Position numbers and translations under genes: made by a program. Shown piece by piece: positions 36,750 through 45,361 of a stretch of 64,000 nt of DNA. Each line of letters begins with the position of its first letter. Within the stretch, counting starts at the first letter, position 1. This stretch comes from Peribacillus alkalitolerans. GTDB taxonomy: Bacteria > Bacillota > Bacilli > Bacillales > DSM-1321. The stretch covers positions 232,441-296,440 of the forward strand of contig NZ_JAAGVZ010000003.1 in NCBI RefSeq assembly GCF_010882125.1, written 5' to 3'. The notes below the pieces were generated by a model. That model saw nothing but the letters and a program-made list of their open reading frames with translations, did no database searches and had not been told where the DNA came from.

Positions 36750-37676
36750 TTAAGACCGTACAATCTCTTGAATCATTTCTATTAATTGTTGTATTCGTTT
36801 TGAGGTTGAATGCATGCTATGGACAAGGTTGTATCCATTCCTGCTAATTTCCTCCCGCTCTTTGTCATTTTTCAAATAGTAATCAGCTTTGTCCATAAAG
36901 TTTTTTTCATCTATTTCAACAAAATGCACACCCGGTAATAAGCCTAAGTCTAAAATCTCCTCAGAGCAAGGGGCGAGTAATAATGTATTACAGGCAAGAA
37001 CTTCAAAGTATTTCTTGACTGTATATCCATATATTGAAGTGCATGTGAAAAATAATTTAGCCCGGTTAATTTCTCTTGCATATCGTTCCTTAACAAATAC
37101 GCTTTTTGATTGCTCCTCATTCAGATTTTTGTACCCTGGATGCGGATGGTATACAAAATTCTTTTTATTGCCATAGGCCAAGAGAATTTTATGTCTTAAG
37201 GGATAGTAGTATGAATTCGTTGCTCCCATCAGTAATATATCAATTTCTTTCTTTTGACCATAATCTTTAAAAATTTCCGTATTTACATGATGGGGAAACC
37301 ATTTAACTTTATCTGAAAACCCTGGATAATACTTAGGAAAGGCATCCCTGCAAGTTGAAAATATATGCTGTACATTGTCACGTTTCATTGCCTCATTCGT
37401 CCTGGCCGGGTAGTGATGGAGATCTTCCAGGTAGATTCCATAGGGAATGTTTAATTTGTCAAGCCCGGTAATTTTCGGAGCATGGGTATCAAATAAATAA
37501 ATGAATATGAAGTCAGGTTCAAAGTTAAGATGGTTCAGAATGTCATGAATATCGCCATCATTATTACAGACAAGAAGATTCGTCGTTTTTGAAAGTTCCT
37601 CCTGAAGGTAAAATGCGTTCCCGTGAACCCATCGACTGTAATCCCTCGTGATCAGTAATAATTTCAATTTCTCCAC
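36750..37676 (-). CDS. CgeB-like glycosyltransferase
   Basis: 308 residues of the GT-B CgeB/DUF3880-type group: an N-terminal domain with IFIYLFDTHAPKITGL and the GIYLEDLHHYPA stretch, then VNTEIFKDYG, ILLMGATNSYYYPLR, and the C-terminal nucleotide-binding KYFEVLACNTLLLAP block. CgeB in Bacillus subtilis is a spore-surface maturation protein. The start is GTG with AAAGGAG upstream. It begins 9 bases after the epimerase stop, so both form an operon. Confidence 0.8.
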   Translation of the reverse strand: MEKLKLLLITRDYSRWVHGNAFYLQEELSKTTNLLVCNNDGDIHDILNHLNFEPDFIFIYLFDTHAPKITGLDKLNIPYGIYLEDLHHYPARTNEAMKRDNVQHIFSTCRDAFPKYYPGFSDKVKWFPHHVNTEIFKDYGQKKEIDILLMGATNSYYYPLRHKILLAYGNKKNFVYHPHPGYKNLNEEQSKSVFVKERYAREINRAKLFFTCTSIYGYTVKKYFEVLACNTLLLAPCSEEILDLGLLPGVHFVEIDEKNFMDKADYYLKNDKEREEISRNGYNLVHSMHSTSKRIQQLIEMIQEIVRS

Positions 37677-37685
37677 GTATTTTTC

Positions 37686-38612
37686 TCACTCCTTTTTCGA
37701 TAAACATGATTGATAATACTCAATCGTTTTTTTAAGGCCTTCCTTAAGCGAAATGACAGGCTTCCAGTCTAATTTTTTCAAGGCTAATCGGTTGTCCAGT
37801 ACACTATGGACGATGTCTCCAGCCCTGAACTTCCTGTGGGCCGGAACAATCTTTGTATTTAGCAACCCATTCAGTTTATCGATTAATTGATTGATGGAGA
37901 TTGCCTGGTTGCAGCTAATGTTGAAAACTCCGCAGCATTCTTTTTCCAACGCGGCAATGTTTGCCGAGACAACGTCCCCGACATAAATGAAATCCCGTGT
38001 TTGTTCTCCATTTCCATAAATAATTGGTGGTTCATTTTGAAGCATTTTTTTGATGAAAATAGAGACGACACCTCCTTCGCCCTCCACTTCCTGCCTGATT
38101 CCATAGACATTGGCATAGCGAAGAATCGTATAATCCAGGTTATATTGCTGGGAATACAGAGAAATATACATTTCAGGGGTATATTTGGAGATGCCATAGT
38201 TCGATAATGGTTTGATTGGATGCTGTTCATCTACTGGCAAATATACGGGGTTTCCATAGACAGCTGCTGATGAGGAATAGATCAATTTACAATTAAACTC
38301 TTTGCATAGCTCGACGATTTTTATCGTGCCCAAGATATTAACCTCTGCGTCAAAGCTTGAATATTCAACGGATTTCTGGACACTGATTTGGGCAGCAAGA
38401 TGGATGACGGCATTTGGCCTTTCTTTTTCAAAAACAGACCGCAACCCATCATCCAGGATGCTTAACGAATGAAAGGCAGCTCCTGAATGGATAAACTCCT
38501 TCTTGCCTGAAGACAAATCGTCCACTATAACCGCTTCATGGCCTTTGCTCATTAACTCTTCGACAATATTAGATCCGATAAAACCAGCACCTCCAGTAAC
38601 TAAAACCTTCAT
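37686..38612 (-). CDS. NAD-dependent nucleotide-sugar epimerase (extended SDR, GalE-like)
   Basis: 308 residues: TGGAGFIGSN NAD-binding motif at the N-terminus, IHLAAQ, SSSAAVYG and the catalytic YGISK (Tyr-x3-Lys). Sequence and length fit UDP-glucose/UDP-N-acetylglucosamine 4-epimerases or 4,6-dehydratase relatives such as YtcB of the Bacillus subtilis spore-surface group. GGGAGGTG precedes the ATG. It is the first gene of the operon with the CgeB-like gene. Confidence 0.87.
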   Translation of the reverse strand: MKVLVTGGAGFIGSNIVEELMSKGHEAVIVDDLSSGKKEFIHSGAAFHSLSILDDGLRSVFEKERPNAVIHLAAQISVQKSVEYSSFDAEVNILGTIKIVELCKEFNCKLIYSSSAAVYGNPVYLPVDEQHPIKPLSNYGISKYTPEMYISLYSQQYNLDYTILRYANVYGIRQEVEGEGGVVSIFIKKMLQNEPPIIYGNGEQTRDFIYVGDVVSANIAALEKECCGVFNISCNQAISINQLIDKLNGLLNTKIVPAHRKFRAGDIVHSVLDNRLALKKLDWKPVISLKEGLKKTIEYYQSCLSKKE

Positions 38613-38748
38613 TTTACACCTCCCGCAAAAATTCTTTCCTTATATTACTTATGAGAAAATTCCCCTTCTTGTTTGGACTATCACAGAGAATCTTTTCAGC
38701 ATAAAGCTAATATAATGTTTAGAATGAATCATGAAAGGAGATTGCGCG

Positions 38749-39639
38749 TTGGCCTATTCTTTTACGAAAGATCAATGGGAAGCTATTTTCAAAGTAGGTT
38801 ATCCTGGAACCTGGGATATTGGCACACTTGCTGCAGAAGCAATGTACAGAGGCGGGGAGGCCCTTGTGAAAAAGCAACTGAAGGATGGTCAATATCTCCC
38901 CTACAATTTGGAGGACATTATAGAAGAAGGATTAAAAAAGCTTTCGGAAGATATGATTGATTTAAAGACACCTGAAGAAGTTCAGGATTTAATTACAGAA
39001 GCATTGAACGCAAAAAAGGGCTTGAGCGTGATCCGTTTAGGGGACGGGGAAGTCTTGGCTTTATCGCATGATATTCTTGTTTCTTCAGACGAAATCAATA
39101 AAAATGAAAAGCTGAAATATGCATTAGGCGGCTTCAGCGTACCCAATCACGAACAAAGGGACTTATTAATACAAAATCTGCTGGAAGCTGATATAGTCGG
39201 CATCCCCGAAGCAAGATATCCAACCTATCAACGGTTATTTAATAACGTGGCGAATGCAATCAAACTGCCATTGAAGGATACCTGTTTCACAAGCTCCCAG
39301 ATCAATTACAAAATGAATGAATCCACTGCCTGCTTCCATTACTTGCTGAGCCATTACCGCGTCCTGCTCATCGGAAACCGGGCAAAGGACGGAAAAGATT
39401 TCTTAAATAACAAAGGGTACAATTCAATCGTTGGCACCATTCCGGTTCCAGGCATTGCCTCAGTGCCGGAAGTACTCGAGCAGGCCCAAAAATATGATTT
39501 TGATGTGGCTTTCGTCTCTGCTGGAATTCCGGCTAATTTGATTTGTGTGGAACTGGCGAAGCAGAAAAAAATCGCCTTGGATTTTGGACATTTGCTTGAC
39601 TGGTATATAAAAGAATATCGAATTTTGAGGAAAGGGTAA
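38749..39639 (+). CDS. GT-D fold glycosyltransferase
   Basis: 296 residues. SVIRLGDGEVLALSHD near residue 95 carries the DGE motif of GT-D enzymes (DUF1792 type, first known from streptococcal adhesin glycosylation). The C-terminal half has LIGNRAKDG and FVSAGIPANLI, typical of the same fold. I prefer the TTG at 38749, since AAAGGAG lies 8 bases upstream; the ATG at 38731 overlaps that site. Divergent from the epimerase. In known cases GT-D enzymes extend glycans on Ser-rich proteins, which suits a glycoprotein locus. Confidence 0.75.
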   Translation: MAYSFTKDQWEAIFKVGYPGTWDIGTLAAEAMYRGGEALVKKQLKDGQYLPYNLEDIIEEGLKKLSEDMIDLKTPEEVQDLITEALNAKKGLSVIRLGDGEVLALSHDILVSSDEINKNEKLKYALGGFSVPNHEQRDLLIQNLLEADIVGIPEARYPTYQRLFNNVANAIKLPLKDTCFTSSQINYKMNESTACFHYLLSHYRVLLIGNRAKDGKDFLNNKGYNSIVGTIPVPGIASVPEVLEQAQKYDFDVAFVSAGIPANLICVELAKQKKIALDFGHLLDWYIKEYRILRKG

Positions 39640-39674
39640 GAATTGGTCATTCCCGTAAAGGCATACTGGCTAAT

Positions 39675-39731
39675 CAAAAAATCCCCGCACAGGGGGATAC
39701 TTCTTGTTTTTCTCCTATGCGGGGATTTTTC
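39675..39731. terminator. Bidirectional terminator
   Basis: AAAAAATCCCCGCA and TGCGGGGATTTTT form a 13-bp stem with a 28-base loop between convergent genes. Confidence 0.75.
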
Positions 39732-39754
39732 TTTTATGCCTGACGGATTTTAAT

Positions 39755-40705
39755 TCAATTGTTCTTTTTAAGAAAACCCTTAATTTTCAAGGCCGCTTCA
39801 ACTGCCGCAGCTCCTTCTTCAACCCCGATGATTGGCTGCTTTTTCTTCCTTATGCAATCGACAAAGTGTTCCAGCTCCTCAAGCAGCGGATCCAAAATGG
39901 GTGTTGCCAAAATGCTTATTTCCGATTCAATTTCAAATGGTTGACCGGCAGCGCCTGTTCGATTCCGGACGATTTTTTGCCTCCTGGTCAAATAGTCCGT
40001 TTTGATTACTTTCTCCTTTTCCAGAATGGTCAGTGTTCTTTCCTTCTCATGTGATGCATAGCTTGCTGTTACGGAAGCTATTACTCCATTTTCGAATGAA
40101 AGCAATGCTGTGACAGTTTCAAAATGATTTGTTTCCGAACCGCAGACCCCTTCTGCAGAAGCACGGGCAATAGGGCTTTTCACGATATCTAAAATAATAT
40201 CAAGATCGTGAATCATCACGTCCAAAATGACGTCACTGTCCTGAATCCTGTTTGAAAGGCCCACCCTTTTTGCTTCAATGCTGATTATTTTTTCCCTGTC
40301 AATGCACTTAGCCAGCTGCTGAACAGCCGGATTAAATCTCTCAATGTGCCCTACCTGAAAGATTAGATCCTGACCCTTGAGCAGTCCCTTGATGTGGTTG
40401 GCTTCCTCCATGGAAACGGTAATAGGCTTTTCTACTAAAATATGCCTTTGTGCCTTGATGGCTTCTTCGACAAGCAGGAAATGAAGCTTTGTCGGTGCAG
40501 CTATTACGACTGCATCTACATTCTCCAACAACTCCTGGTAGCTTTTAAACGCAGTAACACCCAGTTTCCTGCTGATCTCTTCGGCTCTTTTCAAATCTTT
40601 ATCGAATACCCCAACAAAATCCACATTTTTCATCTGCTTCAGTTTCGAGCAATGATAAGTCCCCATTTTCCCTGTACCGACAACTCCAATACGGATCAGG
40701 TTCAT
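39755..40705 (-). CDS. Gfo/Idh/MocA oxidoreductase (probable UDP-sugar 3-dehydrogenase, WbpB/WlbA-like)
   Basis: 316 residues. GVVGTGKMGTYH binds NAD(P), and the family signature VEKPITVSMEEAN contains the catalytic-region Glu-Lys-Pro. IHDLDIILDIV is the conserved C-terminal-domain His/Asp motif. Together with the overlapping aminotransferase and acyltransferase genes it fits WbpB/WlbA, which oxidises C3 of UDP-N-acetylglucosaminuronate. The start overlaps the aminotransferase stop by 4 bases. The exact substrate is inferred from the gene set. Confidence 0.82.
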   Translation of the reverse strand: MNLIRIGVVGTGKMGTYHCSKLKQMKNVDFVGVFDKDLKRAEEISRKLGVTAFKSYQELLENVDAVVIAAPTKLHFLLVEEAIKAQRHILVEKPITVSMEEANHIKGLLKGQDLIFQVGHIERFNPAVQQLAKCIDREKIISIEAKRVGLSNRIQDSDVILDVMIHDLDIILDIVKSPIARASAEGVCGSETNHFETVTALLSFENGVIASVTASYASHEKERTLTILEKEKVIKTDYLTRRQKIVRNRTGAAGQPFEIESEISILATPILDPLLEELEHFVDCIRKKKQPIIGVEEGAAAVEAALKIKGFLKKNN

Positions 40706-41808
40706 GTTGAAGCACCTGCATATTCTTTAACCATAGAGATAATAAATTGCTGATCCGAGACTGTCATGGTTGGATTAATGGGAAGGGCCAGGATATTTTT
40801 CGCTGCAGCTTCCGAAACAGGAAAATCGCCTCGCTTATAGTTCAGATGGCTAAATGCTTTTTGTAAATGAAGAGGGATTGGGTAATAGATTCCCGTCGCT
40901 ATTCCTCTTTCATTTAAAAAGGCAGAAAGCTCATCGCGAGCAGGGGTTTCAATGCAATATTGATGAAAGGTATGAAGCTTGTCATTGTAAGACGGCGGAG
41001 TTTTCAGCACACCCTGGAGTTCAAGGGTATAGGTGCTGGCTATTAACATCCGCTTAAATAAAAACATATCCAAAAGACTTAGCTTTTCAATTAAAATGGC
41101 AGCCTGAATTTCGTCTAGTCTGCTATTCACCCCTACATAGGAGTGAATATATCTTTCTTTACTGCCATGATTCCGCAGCTCGCATAAACGCTCATATAGC
41201 GTTTGGTCATTTGTAACAGTGATTCCCGCATCCCCAAATGCACCAAGATTTTTAGAAGGAAAAAAGGAAAAACAGCCGATATCTCCCAGCGTACCCACCT
41301 TTGTTCCTTCATGCTCTGTCCCTATAGCCTGACAGGCATCCTCAATCACCTTTAGTTTGTTTTCTGAGGCAATCTTCATGATGGCATCCATATCAGCCGA
41401 CTTTCCGAACAAATGCACCACGATGATTGCTTTTGTTTTTTTCGAAATGGCAGCTTCTATTTTTCGGGGATCCATATTATAAGTATCGGGTTCTATATCG
41501 ACAAAAACAGGTGTGGCTCCTACTCGTGCAATCATTTCTCCAGTCGCAAAAAAAGTGAATGGTGTGGTGATCACTTCATCGCCGGCACCAATTTCCAGGG
41601 CCTCAAGAGCCAGTAGCAGGGCATCTGTCCCATTTGCAACTCCAGCGGCATAATGACAGCCTAAATAACCCGACAAATCCTGTTCGAATCGCCTCCCTTT
41701 CTCACCTAGGATATAAGAACCGCTTTCAAGCACCTCCAGGACAGATTTCTTTATCTCATTTCCATATAATTCGTATTCCTTTTTTAAATCCACCATCGGA
41801 ATCTTCAT
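40702..41808 (-). CDS. DegT/DnrJ/EryC1 sugar aminotransferase (WbpE-like)
   Basis: 368 residues: GVANGTDALLLAL, EDACQAIGTEHEG and FFPSKNLGAFGDAG, where the Lys binds PLP. These enzymes aminate keto sugars on nucleotide carriers. Beside a WbpB-like oxidase and a WbpD-like acyltransferase it should make the 3-amino group of UDP-GlcNAc(3NH2)A. It overlaps both neighbours by 4 bases, a tightly coupled operon. Confidence 0.87.
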   Translation of the reverse strand: MKIPMVDLKKEYELYGNEIKKSVLEVLESGSYILGEKGRRFEQDLSGYLGCHYAAGVANGTDALLLALEALEIGAGDEVITTPFTFFATGEMIARVGATPVFVDIEPDTYNMDPRKIEAAISKKTKAIIVVHLFGKSADMDAIMKIASENKLKVIEDACQAIGTEHEGTKVGTLGDIGCFSFFPSKNLGAFGDAGITVTNDQTLYERLCELRNHGSKERYIHSYVGVNSRLDEIQAAILIEKLSLLDMFLFKRMLIASTYTLELQGVLKTPPSYNDKLHTFHQYCIETPARDELSAFLNERGIATGIYYPIPLHLQKAFSHLNYKRGDFPVSEAAAKNILALPINPTMTVSDQQFIISMVKEYAGAST

Positions 41809-42524
41809 GAGATTTTACCCCCATCAGCTTCAGCATGAGGAGTTAATTTTTTGGCAGGGACACCTGCGAAGGTCGCATTCGCGGCAGCATCCTTCGTCAA
41901 AACGGACCCAGCGCCTACTATGGCATTTTCCCCGACGGTTACCCCTGGAAGCAAAGATGCATTATTGCCGATTTTCGCTCCCTTTTTTATGTGCGGACCC
42001 TTTAAAGTGAACTCCCTCGCACCCATGTATTTATCATTGGACATCGATACACATGGACCAAGGAATACATCATCCTCTAAGATCGAATCTCCCGTGACAT
42101 AGGCAAGTGTTTGAATGGTCACATTCTTCCCTATCCATGTATTCAGCTCCACCATTGCTCCTCTGCCGATCACCGAGCCGCTGCCTACCAGGGCATTATC
42201 CCTGATACCGGCATGATCACCGATAAAAACATTCTCATGGATTTCGGTATTAGCGTAAATCGTTACCAGGTTGCCAATCCGTGTATTGGATTCAATGCGC
42301 AATGGTTTTAAGGATTGCTCAGATTTCCTCATTTTTTTATTTCCTGCAGGCTTTACCCCTAACACACAATTCGCTCCAATGGAAACGTGATCGCCAATAA
42401 TTGTGCCCTCTAATATCACTGAGTTATGGCCAATCGTAACATTCTCTCCAATAGTGACATTCTTTTCAATGACAACGTTTTGCCCCAGAACCACGCTATC
42501 AGGAATTGAGCTATGAACACTCAT
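41805..42524 (-). CDS. Left-handed beta-helix acyltransferase (WbpD-like)
   Basis: 239 residues made of hexapeptide repeats (for example VVIEKNVTIGENVTIGHN, IGDHAGIRDNALVGSGS) that form a left-handed beta helix, ending in the usual ATFAGVPAKKL. It likely N-acetylates the sugar amine produced by the neighbouring aminotransferase. I chose the ATG at 42524, 6-7 bases after GAGGGA; an upstream extension to 42566 has no ribosome site. First gene of the three-gene operon. Confidence 0.85.
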   Translation of the reverse strand: MSVHSSIPDSVVLGQNVVIEKNVTIGENVTIGHNSVILEGTIIGDHVSIGANCVLGVKPAGNKKMRKSEQSLKPLRIESNTRIGNLVTIYANTEIHENVFIGDHAGIRDNALVGSGSVIGRGAMVELNTWIGKNVTIQTLAYVTGDSILEDDVFLGPCVSMSNDKYMGAREFTLKGPHIKKGAKIGNNASLLPGVTVGENAIVGAGSVLTKDAAANATFAGVPAKKLTPHAEADGGKIS

Positions 42525-42861
42525 GTAAATCCCTCTTTTCTGAACATACTTTATCTCTATCCGCATCTCTAAAATGCCTCATATTAAGCTATGAAAAGAT
42601 TTGAAAAAAGTTAAAGTTTATTGTTTTTTTATCTAAATGGGCATTTACGGACTCTGATTTAAGGGCCCTCATGTAACACTCCAACCGGTACACCTCCATC
42701 CTTCACTGCATAAAATAAAAAGTGATGTCAATCTCTTGATATTTAAAGCTAATTACTTTGTTAATGTTCGATTTTTAGCGGAATCAATCAGCAAGTGTGA
42801 CAGCGCCAATTTAACAAAGGCTTTATCAGCGCTGAATAAGTGGTCTAAAGGGGATATGCGT
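42525..42861. other. Divergent intergenic region
   Basis: Separates the acyltransferase operon from the sugar dehydrogenase. AT-rich, with promoters expected for both sides, but I cannot assign -35/-10 elements. The dehydrogenase frame is open back to 42736, but without a ribosome site. Confidence 0.4.
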
Positions 42862-44139
42862 ATGAAAAATATAGCGGTTGTGGGATTAGGAAAAATCGGG
42901 CTTACACTCGCCGCGGTTTTTGCTAATAGTGGTCATTACCGTGTGTTTGGAGCAGATATTAATGAAGAGGTTGTAAAAACAGTGAATAAAGGAATTTCCC
43001 ATGTCAGCAAGGAACCAGGACTGGAAGAACTGTTGGAAGAAGCACATAAAAGGCAAACGTTAATAGCCACAACCCGCACCTCTGAAGCTGTATCCAATGC
43101 TGAAATTGTTGTTGTAATTGTTCCAGTTTTAGTAAATGAACAGAATGAAGTGTATTATCACTATATCGATTCAGCAGTAGAGGAAATCGGCAAAGGAGTC
43201 AAAAAAGGAACGTTAGTCATCTTTGAAACCACGCTGCCAACCGGGGATACACGAAACCGTTTTGGTAAAAGAATTGAACAAATCTCCGGCTTAAAAATGG
43301 GAACTGATTTTTATTTAGGCTATAGCCCGGAAAGGGTTTATTCCAACCGCATCATTGCAGACCTTGCAAACTACCCTAAAGTGATCGGCGGCCTTGATGA
43401 GAAAAGCCTCCAGCTGGCGACTGAGTTTTACCAGAAGGCGCTCAAATGTGATGTTCTGCAAGTAAGCAGCCTGGAAACAGCGGAGTTTACCAAGGTGGCG
43501 GAAAGTGTCTACCGTGATGTCAATATTGCCCTGGTAAATGAATTAGCTGTCTATGCGGATCGATTAAGCGTAAACATTAAAGAGGTCATTAAAGCAGCAA
43601 ACAGCGAGCCATTCTCCCACCTACATTCACCAGGCGTCGGAGTAGGTGGCCACTGCATTCCTGTCTACCCTTATTTTTTCATTAATAATGGCTTAGAGAA
43701 AGGACTGGTCACATTATCAAGAAAAATAAATGATATGATGGCGAACTATGCAGTACAGGCAATCGAGGATGCGGCCGGTTCCCTTAATCAGCAAAATGTC
43801 TTGATTCTCGGCATTGCATTCAGGGAAAACGTCAAAGAACACACAAAATCTTCTACCCTGTTGCTTATCAAGGAATTACAGTTAAGGGGCGCCAATGTTT
43901 ATGTGGATGATCCACTATACACAGATGGAGAAATTTCATCATTTGGTGTCAAGCCCTTTACAAAAGAAAACGCAAATGAAATAGGAGTAATCGTCCTTCA
44001 AGCATTCCATGATGAGTATAAAAACTTCGACTTCAAACGTTTTTCCAATTGCAAATTCATCCTGGATGGGAGAAATGTCCTTGATAAAAAAGAAATCGAG
44101 GGTTTGGGAATTAGCTATAAAGGGATTGGAGTAAACTAA
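42862..44139 (+). CDS. Nucleotide-sugar 6-dehydrogenase (UDP-GlcNAc/UDP-glucose dehydrogenase type, WbpA-like)
   Basis: 425 residues: VVGLGKIGLTLA NAD-binding motif, GYSPERV, ETAEFTKVAE, and the catalytic-Cys block GVGGHCIPVYPYF. The last motif favours N-acetylhexosamine dehydrogenases (WbpA/WecC) over UDP-glucose dehydrogenase, though this is not decisive. It oxidises C6 to a carboxylate in two NAD-dependent steps. The product would feed the divergent WbpB/E/D-like operon. AAAGGGG lies about 8 bases upstream of the ATG at 42862. Confidence 0.87.
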   Translation: MKNIAVVGLGKIGLTLAAVFANSGHYRVFGADINEEVVKTVNKGISHVSKEPGLEELLEEAHKRQTLIATTRTSEAVSNAEIVVVIVPVLVNEQNEVYYHYIDSAVEEIGKGVKKGTLVIFETTLPTGDTRNRFGKRIEQISGLKMGTDFYLGYSPERVYSNRIIADLANYPKVIGGLDEKSLQLATEFYQKALKCDVLQVSSLETAEFTKVAESVYRDVNIALVNELAVYADRLSVNIKEVIKAANSEPFSHLHSPGVGVGGHCIPVYPYFFINNGLEKGLVTLSRKINDMMANYAVQAIEDAAGSLNQQNVLILGIAFRENVKEHTKSSTLLLIKELQLRGANVYVDDPLYTDGEISSFGVKPFTKENANEIGVIVLQAFHDEYKNFDFKRFSNCKFILDGRNVLDKKEIEGLGISYKGIGVN

Positions 44140-44146
44140 GGATGAT

Positions 44147-44175
44147 AAAAACCCCCTCAAGAAGGGGGTTTTTTG
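44147..44175. terminator. Bidirectional terminator overlapping a gene end
   Basis: AAAAACCCCCTC-AA-GAAGGGGGTTTTTT. The convergent glycosyltransferase stop codon (44157-44159) lies in the loop, so its last codons are part of the hairpin. Confidence 0.85.
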
Positions 44176-45284
44176 TATTTATTCATCTGTTTATCAATGA
44201 CATTCAAGCTTTTCAGCATACCTAATGATTTAATATTTTGTACCGGCGAACGGTAGGAAGGATCTATTTCCAATGCCTTAAGGAAATGGCGGTACGCCTG
44301 ATCATATTTTTTTTGAAAAAGCAGCGCTTCTCCTAAATAATTTTCATCCAAATGATTCCGGTTCTTTATTTTGCCAAAATGATTTACAGCCCTCTGATAA
44401 TCCTTTTCGAAAATCCCCTTCATCGCTTCATAAAAAATCCGCTCCCGCTCTGTCTTAATGAATGGTATCGCCTCATAAAACAGAGAGTAGGCTTCATTCA
44501 TCATCCAGCGTCTCGAAAGTGCGAGCCCGGCAATTAATTTTGCTGCAAATAACTTTTGATAATCGGATTCCATCATCGGATTGACCTCTTTCAGGCTTTT
44601 TTCGAGCTGTTCATCGTTTATATTTATTTTTACATGTCGCGATAAGATCTCCTGATTTCTTTGATTGGTCACATTCGTTTGATGCCTTCTATATAAATAC
44701 AATGGTTCAGCGACATGGTATGGTATCCACTTCCGTTCGGCCACCTTTACCATATAGTCTGTATCAGAACCTACTTTTATCGTTTCATCGTAAAGAATCC
44801 CTTCTACTGCTTCTTTTCTGAAAAGGATACTTGCATTGTTGAAAGGGGTGCCTACGTTTAAAAAGAAAGAATAAATATCATCAGGAGCAATATTGAAGGA
44901 TTGCCAGTAGCCGAAGGGTGATCCCGTTTCCGAGATTAACAACATATCTGAATGAGTATAGCCAATGCTATCGTCACCAAACCCTTCCAGCAATCTCTCA
45001 AAACGGTTTCGCAAAGAAAGGTCATCGGCGCCATGAAAGGTGATGAAATCGCCTTGAGCCTTTGATAAACCTACATTAAATGCTGAAGCAACTCCTTTAT
45101 TTTCTTGCTTGAAATAGCGGATTCGTTCATCTTCAATGGATATTATGATTTCTTCGCTGCGGTCTGCAGAACCATCATTTATAATGATTATCTCTAAATC
45201 TCTTACTGTTTGATTCAATAAGCTTCCGATTGTTTCCTTTATGAATTTCTCCCCATTATATACAGGTAAAATAACACTTATCAT
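44157..45284 (-). CDS. Family 2 glycosyltransferase with C-terminal TPR region
   Basis: 375 residues. GT-A domain: ISVILPVYNGEKFIKETIGS, IIINDGSADRS, FHGADDLSLRNRF, where ADD replaces the usual DxD but still offers acidic metal ligands. The C-terminal part (about 260-365) has TPR-like helices (YDQAYRHFLKALEIDPSYRS). GGGGTG precedes the ATG. It lies 77 bases after the larger family 4 enzyme and is probably cotranscribed. Confidence 0.87.
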   Translation of the reverse strand: MISVILPVYNGEKFIKETIGSLLNQTVRDLEIIIINDGSADRSEEIIISIEDERIRYFKQENKGVASAFNVGLSKAQGDFITFHGADDLSLRNRFERLLEGFGDDSIGYTHSDMLLISETGSPFGYWQSFNIAPDDIYSFFLNVGTPFNNASILFRKEAVEGILYDETIKVGSDTDYMVKVAERKWIPYHVAEPLYLYRRHQTNVTNQRNQEILSRHVKININDEQLEKSLKEVNPMMESDYQKLFAAKLIAGLALSRRWMMNEAYSLFYEAIPFIKTERERIFYEAMKGIFEKDYQRAVNHFGKIKNRNHLDENYLGEALLFQKKYDQAYRHFLKALEIDPSYRSPVQNIKSLGMLKSLNVIDKQMNKYKKPPS

Positions 45285-45361
45285 TCAAACACCCCATCAA
45301 TAGAAAAAGAGTTTATTGCCATGCCTGCTGTCCTCAATAATGGTGCCAGGACTTTTTCATA

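Noticed and set aside
36889..37176. 95-codon plus frame, and similar frames opposite the glycosyltransferase and epimerase genes
   Set aside because: Complementary-strand shadows of well-supported genes, without ribosome sites.
42736..42861. N-terminal extension of the sugar dehydrogenase
   Set aside because: The frame is open, but there is no ribosome site, and the NAD-binding motif starts right after the ATG at 42862, which has AAAGGGG upstream.
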